The notes under the pieces were generated by a model that saw nothing but the letters and a program-made list of their open reading frames with translations, did no database searches and was not told where the DNA came from. A DNA stretch of 64,000 nt, taken from contig NC_087071.1 of assembly GCF_963678635.1 (NCBI RefSeq), positions 42,298,153 to 42,362,152 on the forward strand, given 5' to 3'. Both the position numbers and the translations under genes were made by a program. Below are positions 56,301 to 63,140 of this stretch, piece by piece. How positions within the stretch are numbered: position 1 is the first letter of the stretch; every line of letters starts with the position of its first letter. The stretch is from Symsagittifera roscoffensis (Eukaryota > Xenacoelomorpha > Acoela > Convolutidae).

Positions 56301-59190
56301 GCATTGCATCTTCTTCAAGCATGGCACAGTGTCCGATCGATCTTACTTTCAATTCTTCTTTCCCTACATAGATTTGTCCAATTAGGTCTTCGTCGCATGT
56401 TATCATCGTCTTGGTATAGATGTTGATTCCATCTATATTTAGCATGACCTCGTGTGGACCATAAGCTTCAGTGTACCTATTATCAACACGTACCGATTTG
56501 CTGCCCCCTCTCGTGAGTAGTGCCCTGAGCGCTCTAGAAGTCGTTTGTGGACTTATTCCACTCAAGTAGTCTGCATACACGTCAATGTGCATTATCGTCT
56601 GGTCGCTCGGCTCGCTCAAGTTTCTGGTTACCTCGTGTCCGCCCACTGTGATTATCGACATTATTCTTGCTCCGATTTTCGATATTCCAAAAGGTTTACC
56701 TGTCACCATTTTCACGGTGTTACAATTCCCGGTCTTCATTGAGCCCGTTCTAGCCTCTGGTATTGAGTTCGATCCGGTTAATGCTCCGTTAAAATTCTGT
56801 CTTTCGATCTCCAACTTTAGTCGTTGCTCTATTTCTTTCGCAGCCAGATCTTGTTTCACTTTGGCAATTGCTTCCGTCGCCGCTTTCTCATAATTTATCT
56901 CTAGAGAGCTTCCGGCCGCGGACTCTAACGCACCGCTAACATGTGTCACAGCTTTCACTGTCTTCGTCGGCAATTCGGTGTTTGGTGCCCCCAAGTTCCT
57001 AGATTCAAACTCGTTTTGCCTGTTCCGCTGATTCTGCACCGCCGCTAATGCCAACTTATGTTTGGGGTGATTCTGGTCCTTGACCGCTTCCCAGAACAAG
57101 GGACAATCCATTCTGAAGTGCCCCTCCTGGTTACAGAAGAAGCATCTGGCGCCTATCTTGATGATTAAGCCGTTATAGTACTCGTGTTCCTCCATCTGGC
57201 TCATATCCTCTTCATCCGGTGCATAACCTAGGCTCTTCATGCCTTGTTTGTACGTTGTGCAGTCAGCCACATGATGATCCGCTGACCCGCAGTTCGCGCA
57301 TGATCTGCGCTTGTCCATATCATCTCTAGGTTTGTACCATGATGACCTCTGGGGTTGGCTTCCCCCTTGCGTGTTCCTGTTTTCGGAATATGAGTACTTC
57401 TTAGGTTTCATCAGCATGTATTCTCTTGATTTCTGTCTCATTTCTTCTGGGGTGGGTGCGCTGTCCTTCGACAATGTGTAGTATGTTGCTAACATTGTCC
57501 TTAAGTCATCACTTTTCACCCCATCGATGAACTTCGAGGCAATGCTAAAGTTCCGTCTATTTGTCGACTCCTCTGGGTCACTCCTCCTTCTCAAGCTCTC
57601 GAGGTCATCTAGGAACCGATCTATTGACTCGTCGTCCCTCTGCCTTCTCTTTTCAAATCGCATCATCGCTTGGTGACCCTTCATGCCTGACCCGAACCGA
57701 TTCAGCAATATCTCGAAGATCTTGTCCGCGGTGTCGCGTTCTTCCTCCTTCTTTGCGACCACGCATTTTAATGCCGTTCCTTCCAAGTTGCTCAGTATGG
57801 CTGTACATGCTTGTCTTTCGTCACTCAAGTTGTCTTGTTCTAGATGTAATCTCATCACTTCCACCCAAGTGTCAATGCATCCATCGGAGTCGTCCTTGAA
57901 TTCTTTTGGCTTCTTGAATGTCTTTCTTGATTTTCCCTCTCTCCTGTCGCTCGAGTCAGTGTTCCTCGTGGCGAAGGCCTCTAGAGTCCTGTTCATCATC
58001 TCCCAAGTGCTGGCCCATGTCATAGCATCTGGTCCTGTGTTGCTGTTAGCTGTTGAATCTCCCGGAGCAGCCGTTGTATTCGACGTTCCATTCTTCATTA
58101 TTGTTTTCGCAGTTGTTGGTGCTATGCTTATCGCATCCCTGGTTAAGGGCAACGGTGTCGATTGCCGTTTGTTCCTTTGTGGTTCTACAAAGTCAACTCT
58201 GGTGCTTTGCGTACGATCCGCTGCCGGTCTTTCTTGTGGAGTAGAACCTCTCAAGATTGCATCCAACTTCGCCTGTATTGCACACGAACTCTCGGCTTGA
58301 CTCTTGCTCATTGTGTCCATTCTCCTTTCCAGGCTCCCTAATTGGCTGTTGACATCATCATATCGGTTCTTCAACTGTTGCATGTCTGTTTTGATGTTCT
58401 TTTCTCGTTCTTCATTGGTGGCTTCTACCTTGTCTGACATCTCCTTGAGTCTCTCCTCTGTTGCCTTAGCCAGGTTAAAATAACTGTCTAGATACTCGTG
58501 CTTGTTGTATCTTATCTCCTTTTTTATCACCTCTCTGTCTTCTTCACTGTTCTTAAGTCTTTTGTCGATCTGATTTAATTTCGCCAACAAGTCGCCCAGC
58601 TCAATGGTAGTCTCTTCATGGTCAGCCGTGAGTTTCTCTTCGGCCTTAGCCTCTGCTTTAGCTTGTTCCTCATTCTGGCCGGTTTCTGTCGTTTTCGTGC
58701 TCACTGTACCAAATGTTCGTGCTCTTTCTGCTTTTGGTTCTTCAGTCACGTTTTCTTTCGTTTTTATTCCGAACATTATTCCCAATTTTTCCGTAAAAGA
58801 TGTCCTCTTTACTTGAGAGTCTTCTTTCACCGTTTCTTCGGTGTTGCCTATTGCATCTTCCGCGTCATCTATCGGTGAGAACTCTATGGGTTTCTGGTTC
58901 GGTTCCTCTGCATTGGGCATTGGAGTTGACTCTGTCGCCATCTTCCTTGTTTCATCCACACTTTGATCTGGTGTCTCTAGATCAATCTCGATGGTGGGTT
59001 CTACTCGCTCCCCTTCCGTGCCCTCTTTCGCCCTGTTCTCCGCTGTACTCCTTGTGCTGACCATGTTAACTGAAAAGTTCGTCTTCGTTATCTTTGGGCC
59101 CGTTGATGTCGTTCCGCGCAGCGATGAATTATATTTCGTGTTTGATCCACTTGACCTTTTTTCGAGCACCGGTACCCTACTCCGCCTCAT
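50383..59190 (-). CDS. gag-pol: Element B gag-pol polyprotein with macrodomain-like C-terminus
   Basis: 2935 codons in one frame, with no gag/pol frameshift. By residue: charged and coiled-coil N-terminus (about 180-310), capsid-like region (about 437-590), two CCHC zinc knuckles (CANCGSADHHVADC about 631; CFFCNQEGHFRMDC about 682), aspartic protease (LLDTGA about 988 to ILGRDF about 1063) and Ty3/Gypsy RT (about 1340-1560, YVDD near 1477). RNase H follows (YVLDTDAS to NADSLSKK, about 1620-1740), an acidic linker, then integrase (HDQMGH near 2168; QIDHQK, QSDNGK and LVERQNR at about 2230, 2291 and 2328). An SH3-like tail lies at about 2437-2500. Residues about 2785-2935 match OARD1/TARG1-type macrodomains in order and length. 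Gypsy gag-pol proteins are usually about half this long. The sequence looks whole. Confidence 0.95.
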   Translation of the reverse strand: MRRSRVPVLEKRSSGSNTKYNSSLRGTTSTGPKITKTNFSVNMVSTRSTAENRAKEGTEGERVEPTIEIDLETPDQSVDETRKMATESTPMPNAEEPNQKPIEFSPIDDAEDAIGNTEETVKEDSQVKRTSFTEKLGIMFGIKTKENVTEEPKAERARTFGTVSTKTTETGQNEEQAKAEAKAEEKLTADHEETTIELGDLLAKLNQIDKRLKNSEEDREVIKKEIRYNKHEYLDSYFNLAKATEERLKEMSDKVEATNEEREKNIKTDMQQLKNRYDDVNSQLGSLERRMDTMSKSQAESSCAIQAKLDAILRGSTPQERPAADRTQSTRVDFVEPQRNKRQSTPLPLTRDAISIAPTTAKTIMKNGTSNTTAAPGDSTANSNTGPDAMTWASTWEMMNRTLEAFATRNTDSSDRREGKSRKTFKKPKEFKDDSDGCIDTWVEVMRLHLEQDNLSDERQACTAILSNLEGTALKCVVAKKEEERDTADKIFEILLNRFGSGMKGHQAMMRFEKRRQRDDESIDRFLDDLESLRRRSDPEESTNRRNFSIASKFIDGVKSDDLRTMLATYYTLSKDSAPTPEEMRQKSREYMLMKPKKYSYSENRNTQGGSQPQRSSWYKPRDDMDKRRSCANCGSADHHVADCTTYKQGMKSLGYAPDEEDMSQMEEHEYYNGLIIKIGARCFFCNQEGHFRMDCPLFWEAVKDQNHPKHKLALAAVQNQRNRQNEFESRNLGAPNTELPTKTVKAVTHVSGALESAAGSSLEINYEKAATEAIAKVKQDLAAKEIEQRLKLEIERQNFNGALTGSNSIPEARTGSMKTGNCNTVKMVTGKPFGISKIGARIMSIITVGGHEVTRNLSEPSDQTIMHIDVYADYLSGISPQTTSRALRALLTRGGSKSVRVDNRYTEAYGPHEVMLNIDGINIYTKTMITCDEDLIGQIYVGKEELKVRSIGHCAMLEEDAMHIGTEADVTGHVLDINGKKTQLRGLLDTGAVLSVIPIETWEKMGFDKGDLIDSRIRLSAANKGALRVLGRTPIIALNLGERNLWMSFIVVENLDESDQFILGRDFIRNFDVTIDLNNAMFRIRNPDRRYAIKPVNLIMANENKAPVFLSRRVRLKANEAAIVSLRMKNYNELSDNKQVCIVPNPNSQSAAVLGRSFSITKSGLCVSVLLNTLDIPITIQRGRKLGYALPVKTRYETIENSKQNEVVDCPNHRDKICILRRLQRIKDSSGLIKSLKSETDDGLSSCSNFPERPTLDEMQIDKPVLPEIEHLRGKLKDEQLEAIKDVLERNEEVFSRHKADIGCCNFVEHEIELEENAVPHREGARRMTPHKSDACRKEIETLLEYDMIEPSKSPWACGVVMAKKKGDQLRFCCDFRYLNSVTVKDAYPIPRIDESLSKLGDAKFFTTLDLGSAFWQVPLRKQDRDKTGFACELGLFQWKRMPFGLCNATATFQRLMAHALIGVTKKYGNLVMCYVDDVVIATPTLEDHIERLDEVFACMKRSGLKCKPSKCEILKDSIKYLGRMVDKHGIRPDPDAVEAVLTWKSPKTEHQLMSFLGFANYYREFIKGYADKVYPMQQLMRHKGKKFTWNNAAEESFQRIKKELCEAPVLGMPTEKGMYVLDTDASVVAISGILHQEQEWNGKTVLRPIAYGSKVLSDTEMKYGAPKAEMFAVVTFVEKYRAYLGSEPFKLRVDNRALSWLKTYSMDQSYIGRWIVRLDGYNMIIEHRTRDKHQNADSLSKKTEFYERQEQREADRPEIKDGFSFMDKETYDSLPLTRWLDKSGKPIEDHPELPKETLEKTILKKSSGIPIGIMLKSKIVRETLKAKGYDLTQVEEGTVRIDEDLMRLLEKLSDDKPVIQGKGQEAPELTILRREETVNNTDVSKGSITDSKEVVRSLVEKIPDKILEQTKVRDKKVTFREEVEHLGLDQESGEWSRFMEEDETGEGKLSGEREEWDEDSDESSEDQDSLCMILAEEKIRQHDRELQTDPSSGTYNLEIQEVRGGEELEKIAVSRKPLRELSCNSNVRTNLVPEDDMKIVKRMICVKLSDDIHNPGEMNGQIMALKEHVKARYRLSDLIRAQRNDKMTSNLSKWIHSGVKEKGELEEDSYKILSQFYKEKRDLLYHTAEGVVACKRRDEEKILHKHNLIILPQLYQTEVLFRSHDQMGHQGIDKVQQRILHRFDWPGMRKACERWVNACLACLQVKDPRKMKFPLKSVESSEFNEVVQIDHQKICMTESGYNQILVIIDHFTKLAEAVPCQTASAEETCDHLITHWISRYGCPMTFQSDNGKAFVGDLTKELMKRSHIAQAHSTTYHPQTNGLVERQNRTLVNMLRVYCSRYMTDWDKYLPQVVGAYNSTQHSTTGISPFMMLTGRERAMPLTFFYPEYEGKRTSPQAYVKEAIKRQQELNELCRRNTAQAQMRQRKKYDEKILRAKPYEVGQYVWVFQNVIPPKGTKKLLKKWRGPFMITEVHQQGRFYRLSTGRAAHYENLKPHIPSPEDWCLPKDMEGLEYLVVEPACEVNEKGTREKNDGNENLSLDDNEKIEVESDAGSFVEEDWNDPEQNEVPKWMEPDRPTPPETRTGNRKRTGMRYNRYGDDFLIDKIQPDKLGDELLSAGELEAEEEWQVIDDGGHYPQDDYSTPELETDLEQSEIERRENSNLRILEWMRDVKDESREGQSIQQIDVSAANYMKTEDPLFGWTATDRPLDIPKDNSDPTTSTGTSINIFVRGVGVGLTHTENLMIKKLKEVRETSGLELEEEEPEPTIGRNFKTKFEIPNEYSENIMITDSDFILSNRTSAICITADMSFKSRLEADFKREYQNVEFLFRQRPGLGGIAALPPSVAQVPGKYLCFLVTRVNDRNTIDPEHVILALTRLRDFMIERGIVEVSMPVYDPNRGKLSSRELYAILHVVFAETEIMVHLHKKYYLSIA
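50977..51003 (-). promoter_or_regulatory. Candidate central polypurine tract, element B
   Basis: On the sense strand TTGTCCGGGGAGTGGGGGTA is base-identical to the element A segment at 16608-16627. It shares GTCCGGGGAGT with the 3' tract. It lies 0.51 of the way from the 5' end. It encodes FVRGVGVG, so protein constraint is an alternative reason for its conservation. Confidence 0.4.
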
Positions 59191-59264
59191 TATTTCTATT
59201 TACAACTGCTTTTATTTACAATTTTATTATATACACGATTCTATTCTAAGGGTAAAAAAAAATA

Positions 59265-59290
59265 TTTTTTTTTTTTTTTTTTTTTTTTTT
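59265..59290 (-). repeat. A26 homopolymer upstream of gag (sense strand)
   Basis: 26 consecutive T on the plus strand, hence A26 in the RNA, ending about 75 nt before the gag-pol ATG. A slippage-prone tract or a translation-aiding leader element; nothing in sequence decides which. Confidence 0.9.
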
Positions 59291-59490
59291 GGTCACAAAT
59301 TCTGTACAACGTGTTAAAAACCTTATCCAATTCTCTTCCTAAAACCTCCGAAAAATTTTCCTTAATTTGGTCTTAACCCTACCTATTTCGATTTGTCTTA
59401 TTCTGTCTTAAAACGCACTTGTTGTAATTTGACTTCAATTTCTATACCGTCCCAAGACTATTCGTCACTATCACAGTACTCTCCGTTAGT

Positions 59491-60187
59491 GTCCTAAGAC
59501 CCTTGTACCAAGACCACTGTTCCAAGACTAGTGTCCCAAGATTACTGTCCTAAGACCAGTGTCCCAAGGCTAGTGTCCCAAGACTACTGTCCCAAGACCA
59601 GTGTCCCAAGGCTAGTGTCCCAAGACCAGTGTCCCAAGGGCAGTGTCCCAAGACCAGTGTCCCAAGACTACTGTCCCAAGACTAGTGTCCCAAGGCCAGT
59701 GTCCCAAGACTACTGTCCCAAGACTAGTGTCTCAAGGGTAGTGTCCCAAGACCAGTAGCCCAAGGCTGGTATCCCAAGACTAGTGTCCCAAGACCAGTGT
59801 CCCAAGGGCAGTGTCCCAAGACCAGTGTCCCAAGGCTGGTGTCCCAAGACTAGTGTCCCAAGACTAGTGTCCCAAGACCACTGTCCCAAGACTGTCCCAA
59901 GACCACTGTCCCAAGACCACTGTCCCAAGACCACTGTCCCAAGACCACTGTCCCAAGACCACTGTCCCAAGACCCTGTCCCAAGACCACTGTCCCAAGAC
60001 CCTGTCCCAAGACCCTGTCCCAAGACCACTGTCCCAAGACCACTGTCCCAAGACCCTGTCCCAAGACCACTGTCCCAAGACCCTGTCCCAAGACCCTGTC
60101 CCAAGACCACTGTCCCAAGACCACTGTCCCAAGACCCTGTCCCAAGACCACTGTCCCAAGACCACTGTCCCAAGACCCTGTCCCAAT
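59491..60187 (-). repeat. 14-bp minisatellite (GTCCCAAGACCACT), about 50 units
   Basis: Plus-strand units such as GTCCCAAGACCAGT, GTCCCAAGGCTAGT and GTCCCAAGACCACT repeat head to tail, with 13-bp GTCCCAAGACCCT variants. The part right of about 59875 is homogeneous and the left part is variable. The sense strand reads AGTGGTCTTGGGAC, giving regularly spaced GG and GGG runs. The repetition keeps several frames open on both strands, but no protein is implied. Confidence 0.97.
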
Positions 60188-61015
60188 ACTCGTCACGGAG
60201 TGTCTTCCTCGTTGTAGGGTCTTCTTGAACCACCGTACTTTGTACCACCACTCAAGCTCTAGTAAAATTTTCCCAAAAACCCTCTCTTAAAAGCCAAATG
60301 CTGACCCCCCCTCTTCTTTTTGGTTGTTTCTATTTCAATGTAGGTGCGCAGGTATCTTGTGATCACCTGTTCGTATAAAACCAAACACAAATCCTCAATA
60401 AAATGCAACAAAAAATTTTAAGTAAGAAAAATAATAAAAACAGAAAAATGAGCCCCACCTAAAATTTAAAGGTGACCAATGTCTACCTTTCGTCTAAAAA
60501 AAATTGTCTGGTACCTAATTGCCACGCGTTTTCCTCCCCCCACTAGTGATCTTATGGGGTATCACAAAAGCTGTCTATATCCGGTCCCCCCTACCAAACC
60601 AACCAGCGTACCAGTCTTAACTCGAGTTGAATTTTGGATCTCCACCTAATATTACCAACGCGTGTTAATTTCTAATGTAACTAAGTCAACGATGTCGACT
60701 AATTAGTTACTCTAATTTCCCCCTTTTTACAATTTACAACCGCCAACCTCTAACTTAACCAGCCCCCCTTCTAACCTCCCCCCTTTCTAGCCCCCCTTCT
60801 TAAGCCTAAAAATTACTTTAAGCGCCGGGTGCTAAACTTCTCAAGAGAAAACCGTAGACCTGTTTCCAGGCCTGCTCAAGTAAAAACGTTCCTCAAAACT
60901 GGGGGATTTCGCTTATCCAATTTTACACTTATCTCCTATAATGTAATGTGGATTCTAACGATACCCGTTCTGCCCAACTCGAGAACTCGAGAATTGCCAA
61001 ATCCTTCTTGGCTGC

Positions 61016-61209
61016 TTTCCCACTCGACTGGTCACCTGTTCCAGTCCAGTCTCCTATTGGTTCAGCCAAGTGTCCCTGAAACACTTTCCCACTCGGCTGG
61101 TCACCTCTTCCAGTCAAGTCTCTTATTGGTTCAGCTCAAGTGTCCCTGAACCACTTTCCCACTCGGCTGGTCACCTCTTCCAGTCAAGTCTCCTATTGGT
61201 CCAGCTAAG
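61016..61209 (-). repeat. 69-70 bp tandem repeat, about 2.8 units
   Basis: Units start TTTCCCACTCG at 61016, 61085 and 61155. Each continues CTGGTCACCT.TTCCAGTC and TATTGGT(T/C)CAGC. The second and third are nearly identical and the third is partial. Confidence 0.9.
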
Positions 61210-61671
61210 TTCCAAGCTATCTGAAAACCCTTGACAACGCCCCACTTCGGGCACTTTATTCAGTTTACTGGTTTAAATTGCTAGGTTGATCGAAACGATC
61301 GAACTTGTAAAACAGTATGGGTATACTATTTAATTAATATAAAGGTTTGATCCAACTAATCTGGTGTCAAAGTCACTGTCTTTTTTCGTTTTATGGTTTT
61401 TGTTCCTTTTTCTAATCTTTTTTGGTTTTTGTTTTGCTTTTTGTCTTTTTGCTCGTGTTTTTGTCCCCCTAGTTGCCCCCCTTTACTCGGTTAGCTAAGC
61501 CTCGTTCGGAGAGCGTACCAGGAAATTTTCTCGAGTTTTCTTAAAAAGCTATCACGGTACAACCGGAAGGTTTGCACGTTCCTGTCGAACCGTACCGCCG
61601 GTACTCTAGAATGGGCATTCAGCCCGAAGCTGTCTCAAGTGGGTTCGACTCCGTAGTCTTGATGTCGTAAA

Positions 61672-61686
61672 CACCCAGGAGCGCCA
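61672..61686 (-). promoter_or_regulatory. Putative tRNA primer-binding site, element B
   Basis: The sense strand reads TGGCGCTCCTGGGTG, 11 nt inside the 5' LTR edge. It is identical to the site of element A, while the sequence after it differs between the elements. Confidence 0.6.
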
Positions 61687-61697
61687 TAAAAACACTA

Positions 61698-62582
61698 TGT
61701 AACATTCGTCTACTACAGTCACACATGAGGCTTAAGAAAAATAGGCCCTATAACCACTGGCTCAAGGGTCAGGGACACTATCTCTTGTGTTTTCCCACCT
61801 CAAGAACGGTCGGAGCCAGTTCGGTTCGCTTGTGACATGAGACTACGACCCGTTACAGCTTAAAGGCTACTACTAAAATATCCCCCCACTCTAGAATTAA
61901 GAACGTCCCCATACTTAGGTCTCTAGATACCCAAAATACATGAACGCCGTTAAAAACCGGGTTGGAACAATCCGTTAGGTTACTTTTTATTAGACAGTGT
62001 GACTTTGATCCATTTCAGATGGATCAACCTAAAACTCGCCTTACCTCAACATAACAATCATAAAACACACTCTAGAAATTTAAATTAAGGACTCACATGT
62101 TGATGCGCTCAAGCACAGGAAGTAATTAAATGGGTGAGCAACTCTAGAATTAACTAAGGTAACTAGATAAGTTCAATGTTTATCAGTTTGAATGGTAAGG
62201 GTAAGTTTGAACTCAAGAACGAAGTTTTATGTGGACCATTGGGACACTCAAGCTGTCCACCCTTCCGTCGAAGGTTCACTCTGGTCCAGTTCGAATAATT
62301 GCTCTCTCGGGAATACTCTGTCTTCTATTTCAGATAGGACAGCTCTACTCTTGTTCACTATGATGGAAATTGCGAATAGCAATTTCCCACTCGTTTTTTT
62401 CTGACAACTTTCCCGCAATTGTTCTAAAATTGTTCTCTTTTCCTTTTTTGATTTTCAGTTCTCGCGAGAAAATCGTGCATGACATGTTCCATTCGAAAAT
62501 TTAAAAATTTAAATTTCACTCCAAAATCAAGTGTTTTCTGCTCTTCTCAAGGTCAAACTTCCAAATATGACCGACTGGCACA
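61698..62582 (-). repeat. Element B 5' LTR
   Basis: 885 bp, matching the 3' LTR except at about one base near its end (61708). It drives the element if active. No TATA box could be assigned with confidence. Confidence 0.98.
61986..62027 (-). terminator. LTR hairpin and poly(A) signal, element B
   Basis: TTGATCCAT-TTCAG-ATGGATCAA (62005-62027) is a perfect 9-bp stem with a 5-nt loop. On the sense strand AATAAA follows 13 nt later (plus 61986-61991). The same pair exists in the 3' LTR and, in shorter form, in element A. Confidence 0.6.
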
Positions 62583-63140
62583 TATAAATTATATATATAA
62601 AAATAATAATTTTTCAGCTGAGATACTTATAAGCCTGTATTGGCCAATAAATTGTTCCCAAGGAGTTAGAAGTTCGAACATGATTGGATACGTTTCTGCC
62701 GATTGATAATTTGTTGTAGCCCGAAGATTAGGTATAGAAGAACAATTGGAGATATTCGTTTGAAAATATGTCCAAACAGTGTCGGCATTCAACCTATATT
62801 TGATATGAAACAGCAAGAAAGATTTACATAACTATCATTTGGGCTAAATTGAATTGATTTTATACAGTTTGGCCAAATGAAAACCGCTAATTATTTCGAT
62901 TTTTAACTAAATGAAAATGGTGAAGTAGGAATACAACGTTAGCTACGAAGGAAAACCCACAAGAGCCCTTGGTTGCTTTCAGTTTCTCTCCTTTTCAAGA
63001 AATAACAATATGAAAATGCTTAACAGTTCACGTTATGTTAAATTTAAAAGGCATATTGTTAAGGATTAATTATAATAACTAAAACCATTTTTTAGCCTAA
63101 TTGTTGTGATAAACTTATTAAATAGTTTCAGAGGCAGTAA
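62583..63140. other. TEX9 intron remainder with third copy of the intronic repeat
   Basis: CAGCTGAGATACTTATAAGCCTG at about 62617 and the following AATAAATTGTTCCCAAGGAG, TTAGAAGTTCGAACATG resemble the repeats at 39408-39640. Element B therefore inserted within this repeat array. No TEX9 exon recognised. Confidence 0.55.

Larger units (their letters stand above)
59191..61697 (-). other. Untranslated leader of element B
   Basis: 2.5 kb between the primer-binding-like site and gag. It holds an A26 tract just upstream of gag, a 14-bp minisatellite, a C-rich low-complexity part (60520-60800) and a 69-bp tandem repeat. Open frames inside the minisatellite are a by-product of its repetition. Confidence 0.7.
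39665..62582 (-). mobile_element. Element B: whole-looking giant Ty3/Gypsy LTR retrotransposon
   Basis: 22,918 bp, minus strand, bounded by 885-bp LTRs that differ at about one base by eye. That means a very recent insertion. In sense order it has the 5' LTR, primer-binding-like site, a 2.5-kb leader with minisatellites, gag-pol (2935 codons), a 478-bp gap, ORF2 (2974 codons), a short 3' part, a polypurine tract and the 3' LTR. I see no break in either ORF, so it looks whole. It lies antisense inside a TEX9 intron. The flanks share only TAT (left ends GTAT, right begins TATA), so a standard 4-6 bp target duplication is not evident. Confidence 0.95.

Noticed and set aside
59491-60187. CRISPR-like array
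   Set aside because: Units are contiguous without unique spacers, and the context is a eukaryotic retrotransposon leader.
59531-60251. Open frames of repeated SQDQCPK- or LGQWSWD-type sequence on both strands
   Set aside because: They follow automatically from a stop-free 14-bp minisatellite. No start context or conservation supports a protein.
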